Origin: Vibrio crassostreae 9ZC13
GTDB lineage: Bacteria > Pseudomonadota > Gammaproteobacteria > Enterobacterales > Vibrionaceae
NCBI RefSeq assembly: GCF_000272045.2
Contig: NZ_AJYZ02000019.1
Span: 411,492 to 453,662 of the forward strand
Reading direction: 5' to 3'
Length of the DNA: 42,171 nt
Below the pieces are notes generated by a model, which was given only the letters and a program-made list of their open reading frames with translations, did no database searches and was not told where the DNA came from. This document shows, piece by piece, positions 39,716 through 42,171 of the stretch. Every line of letters begins with the position of its first letter. The stretch's first letter is position 1. Made by a program: the position numbers and the translations under genes.

Positions 39716-42171
39716 TTAAGCGACCTTAGTGATCTTAACTGGACACTTCTTGTAATCCGTCTGTTTAGACAGAGGATCCGTTGCATCCAAGATCAACTTG
39801 TTGATCAGAATTCTTGCATCAAAGAATGGTACGAATACCAAGCCTTGTGGTGGACGGTTACGACCACGAGTTTCAACACGAACGCGTACTTCACCACGTT
39901 TGTTTTCGATAAGAACTTCATCACCACGGCGAAGACCACGAGCTTTAGCATCAGCAGGGTGGATGTAACAAAGTGCATCCGGTACTGCTTTGTAAAGTTC
40001 TGGTACACGACGAGTCATAGTACCTGTGTGCCAGTGCTCAAGAACACGACCTGTACATAGCCACATATCGTATTCATCGTTTGGTACTTCAGGTGGCGCT
40101 TCGTATGGTGCATTGATGATCAGTGCTTTACCATCTGGTTTGCCGTAGAAGTCCCAATCAGAACCTTTCTTAGCATATGGATCTGAACCTTCTTTAAAGC
40201 GCCATAGTGTCTCTTTACCGTCAACAACAGGCCAACGTAGACCACGAACTTGGTGGTAGCGATCGTATGGTGCTAAATCGTGACCGTGGCCGCGACCAAA
40301 GGCTGCGTATTCTTCGAATAGACCTTTTTGAACGTAGAAACCTTGAGCTTGTGCATCGTCGTTAAGCTCTTGAGCTTCAGACAGTGGGAATGCATCAACG
40401 TTGCCGTTTTTGTAAAGCACGTCGTACATGGTTTTGCCACGGTACTCAGGCATTTTCGCAACCAGTTCTTCACCCCAAACTTCTTCAATAGTGAAGCGCT
40501 TAGAGAATTCCATGATTTGCCATAGGTCAGACTTAGCTTCACCTACAGTTTTCACTTGTTGGTACCATGCTTGTGTACGACGCTCTGCGTTACCGTAAGC
40601 GCCTTCTTTCTCAATCCACATTGCTGTTGGAAGGATGAGGTCAGCCGCTTGAGCTGTTGCCGTTGGGTACGGGTCAGAACATACAATGAAGTTATCTGGG
40701 TTACGGTAACCTGGCAGACGTTCAGTGTTGATGTTTGGACCCGCTTGCATGTTGTTGTTACACATTACCCAGTAAGCGTTGATTTTACCGTCTTTCAACA
40801 TACGGTCTTGAAGAACAGCGTGAGCGCCGGGTACCGGTGGAATGGTGCCTTCTGGAAGTTTCCAGATATCTTCTGCAATTTTACGGTGTTTAGGGTTAGC
40901 AACCACCATATCGGCAGGTAAACGGTGAGCGAATGTACCAACTTCACGCGCTGTACCACACGCTGACGGTTGGCCAGTTAGTGAGAATGGGCTGTTACCT
41001 GGAGTAGAAATCTTACCTGTAAGAAGGTGGATATTGTATACAAGGCTGTTCATCCATACGCCACGAGTATGTTGGTTCATACCCATAGTCCAAAGTGACA
41101 TTACTTTGATGTTTGGATCGGCATATTGCTTAGCCAGCTTGATAAGGTCTTCTTGAGATACACCTGACATTTCAGACGCTTTCTCAACTGTGTATTCAGC
41201 AACAGACGCTTTGTAGTCTTCGAAAGAGATAGCAGTCATTTCGCCTGAGTTAGGGTTTGCGGCTGCTTTCTGTAGTGGATCATCGTCACGCAGACCGTAA
41301 CCGATGTCTGTCGTTGCTTGCTTGAAGTTCGTGTGCTTGTTCACGAAGTCCCAGTTAACGGCATCGTTTTGAATGATGTAGTTAGCAATGAAGTTAGCAA
41401 TTGCTAGATCTGATTGAGGTTCGAAGATGTAACCCGTGTCTGCAAGCTCGAAAGAACGGTGGTAGTAAGTAGACAGTACGTTTACTTTAACGTGTGGATG
41501 GCTTAGACGACGGTCTGTAATACGAGTCCATAGTACTGGGTGCATTTCTGCCATGTTTGACCCCCACAGTACGAATGCGTCTGCGTGTTCAAAGTCATCG
41601 TAACAACCCATTGGCTCATCAATACCGAAAGTGCGCATGAAGCCTACTACAGCAGAAGCCATACAGTGACGAGCGTTTGGATCTATGTTGTTTGAACGGA
41701 AACCCGCTTTCATCATCTTAACGGCTGCGTAGCCTTCCATTACTGTCCATTGGCCTGAACCGAACATACCAACACCTGTTGGACCGTTCTTCTTCAGTGA
41801 AGCTTTCCATTTCTCAGCCATCACGTCGAACGCTTTGTCCCAAGATACGGGTGCGAAATCACCATCTTTATGGAACTCACCGTCTTTCATGCGAAGTAGA
41901 GGAGTCTCAAGACGGTCTTTACCGTACATGATTTTTGAAAGGAAGTAGCCTTTAATACAGTTAAGGCCTTTGTTTACAGGAGCTTCTGGATCGCCTTGAG
42001 TCGCAACCACTTTACCGTTTTGAGTACCTACTAGTACTGAACAGCCCGTACCACAAAAACGACAAGGCGCTTTATCCCACGTGATTTTTGTTTGATCAGA
42101 GCTAGCAATCAGGTTGGTTGCTGTTGCCGGTAGAGTTACACCTGCAACGGCTGCCGCTGATGCAGCTGCGT
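39716..42171 (-). CDS. napA: NapA periplasmic nitrate reductase, catalytic subunit (5' end cut by window edge)
   Basis: The visible 817 residues reduce nitrate to nitrite in the periplasm using bis-MGD molybdenum and one 4Fe-4S cluster. The cluster cysteines are in CRFCGTGC (codons at 42041-42064) and GLNCIKG. The molybdenum-ligating Cys is in [11 protein letters not shown]. The frame runs open to the right edge, through a signal-like [14 protein letters not shown] region, so the start and twin-arginine motif, about 12 residues, lie outside. A GTG at 42010 is internal, not the start. The order napA-napB-napC plus a small protein matches V. cholerae; napD and napF are expected upstream, beyond the window. 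Confidence 0.95.
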   Translation of the reverse strand, partial: AAASAAAVAGVTLPATATNLIASSDQTKITWDKAPCRFCGTGCSVLVGTQNGKVVATQGDPEAPVNKGLNCIKGYFLSKIMYGKDRLETPLLRMKDGEFHKDGDFAPVSWDKAFDVMAEKWKASLKKNGPTGVGMFGSGQWTVMEGYAAVKMMKAGFRSNNIDPNARHCMASAVVGFMRTFGIDEPMGCYDDFEHADAFVLWGSNMAEMHPVLWTRITDRRLSHPHVKVNVLSTYYHRSFELADTGYIFEPQSDLAIANFIANYIIQNDAVNWDFVNKHTNFKQATTDIGYGLRDDDPLQKAAANPNSGEMTAISFEDYKASVAEYTVEKASEMSGVSQEDLIKLAKQYADPNIKVMSLWTMGMNQHTRGVWMNSLVYNIHLLTGKISTPGNSPFSLTGQPSACGTAREVGTFAHRLPADMVVANPKHRKIAEDIWKLPEGTIPPVPGAHAVLQDRMLKDGKINAYWVMCNNNMQAGPNINTERLPGYRNPDNFIVCSDPYPTATAQAADLILPTAMWIEKEGAYGNAERRTQAWYQQVKTVGEAKSDLWQIMEFSKRFTIEEVWGEELVAKMPEYRGKTMYDVLYKNGNVDAFPLSEAQELNDDAQAQGFYVQKGLFEEYAAFGRGHGHDLAPYDRYHQVRGLRWPVVDGKETLWRFKEGSDPYAKKGSDWDFYGKPDGKALIINAPYEAPPEVPNDEYDMWLCTGRVLEHWHTGTMTRRVPELYKAVPDALCYIHPADAKARGLRRGDEVLIENKRGEVRVRVETRGRNRPPQGLVFVPFFDARILINKLILDATDPLSKQTDYKKCPVKITKVA

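Noticed and set aside
1..42171. CRISPR array, prophage, toxin-antitoxin pair, rRNA or tRNA genes
   Set aside because: I looked for regularly spaced repeats, phage structural or integrase genes, small paired toxin genes and structured RNA genes and saw none that I could support.

Overview
The window looks like ordinary chromosomal DNA from a marine Vibrio. The proteins read as close Vibrio orthologues: a chitodextrinase-type GH18 enzyme, a ClcA nearly identical in motifs to the V. cholerae protein, a NorR/Hmp pair, a phaB-phaA-phaP-phaC operon and a periplasmic nitrate reductase operon. From memory, the V. cholerae counterparts of the last three groups lie on chromosome II, so this is probably a secondary-chromosome segment. 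The small intergenic repeats suggest, without proving it, the Splendidus clade.

Layout. 1-7.5 kb: start of a BCCT transporter (minus, cut by the left edge), a large secreted chitinase, a small membrane protein, a DUF4136-type lipoprotein, a DacA-type carboxypeptidase and a YkgJ-type cysteine-cluster protein. 7.6-14.6 kb: a RluA-family pseudouridine synthase with a coiled-coil extension. Next comes an electrophile-response group (GST, CurA-like reductase, NemR-like repressor) with two identical 20-bp operators. Then come envelope genes (FKBP isomerase, DsbA-like lipoprotein, OmpA-like lipoprotein) and a membrane-anchored glutaredoxin. 14.7-17.9 kb: divergent norR and hmp. Their 368-bp intergenic region holds four GT-N7-AC NorR-type sites, a sigma-54 promoter and a perfect FNR box.

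18-27.3 kb: TDT-family transporter, ClcA antiporter, CobW-type GTPase, RhlE helicase, LysE exporter, a Tat-exported PhoX-type protein and YggL. 27.5-29.1 kb: an intact IS5-family element (883 bp, 16-bp perfect inverted repeats) abuts a 5'-truncated histidine kinase, so a signalling system appears to have been lost here. 29.1-33.4 kb: a hypothetical protein, an EamA exporter divergent from an Lrp/AsnC regulator, and three poorly characterised small or envelope proteins. 33.4-38.3 kb: an AT-rich leader and the phaBAPC polyhydroxybutyrate genes, with a nested hairpin between phaP and phaC. 38.3-42.2 kb (minus): napA (5' end cut by the right edge), napB, napC and a 45-residue TIGR02808-type membrane peptide that closes the nap operon.

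Themes are chitin use, carbon storage as PHB, anaerobic nitrate respiration, nitric-oxide and electrophile defence, and envelope maintenance. I do not see a CRISPR array, prophage, toxin-antitoxin pair, rRNA, tRNA or a clearly new multigene system. The most useful observations are regulatory architectures and the IS-associated kinase truncation.
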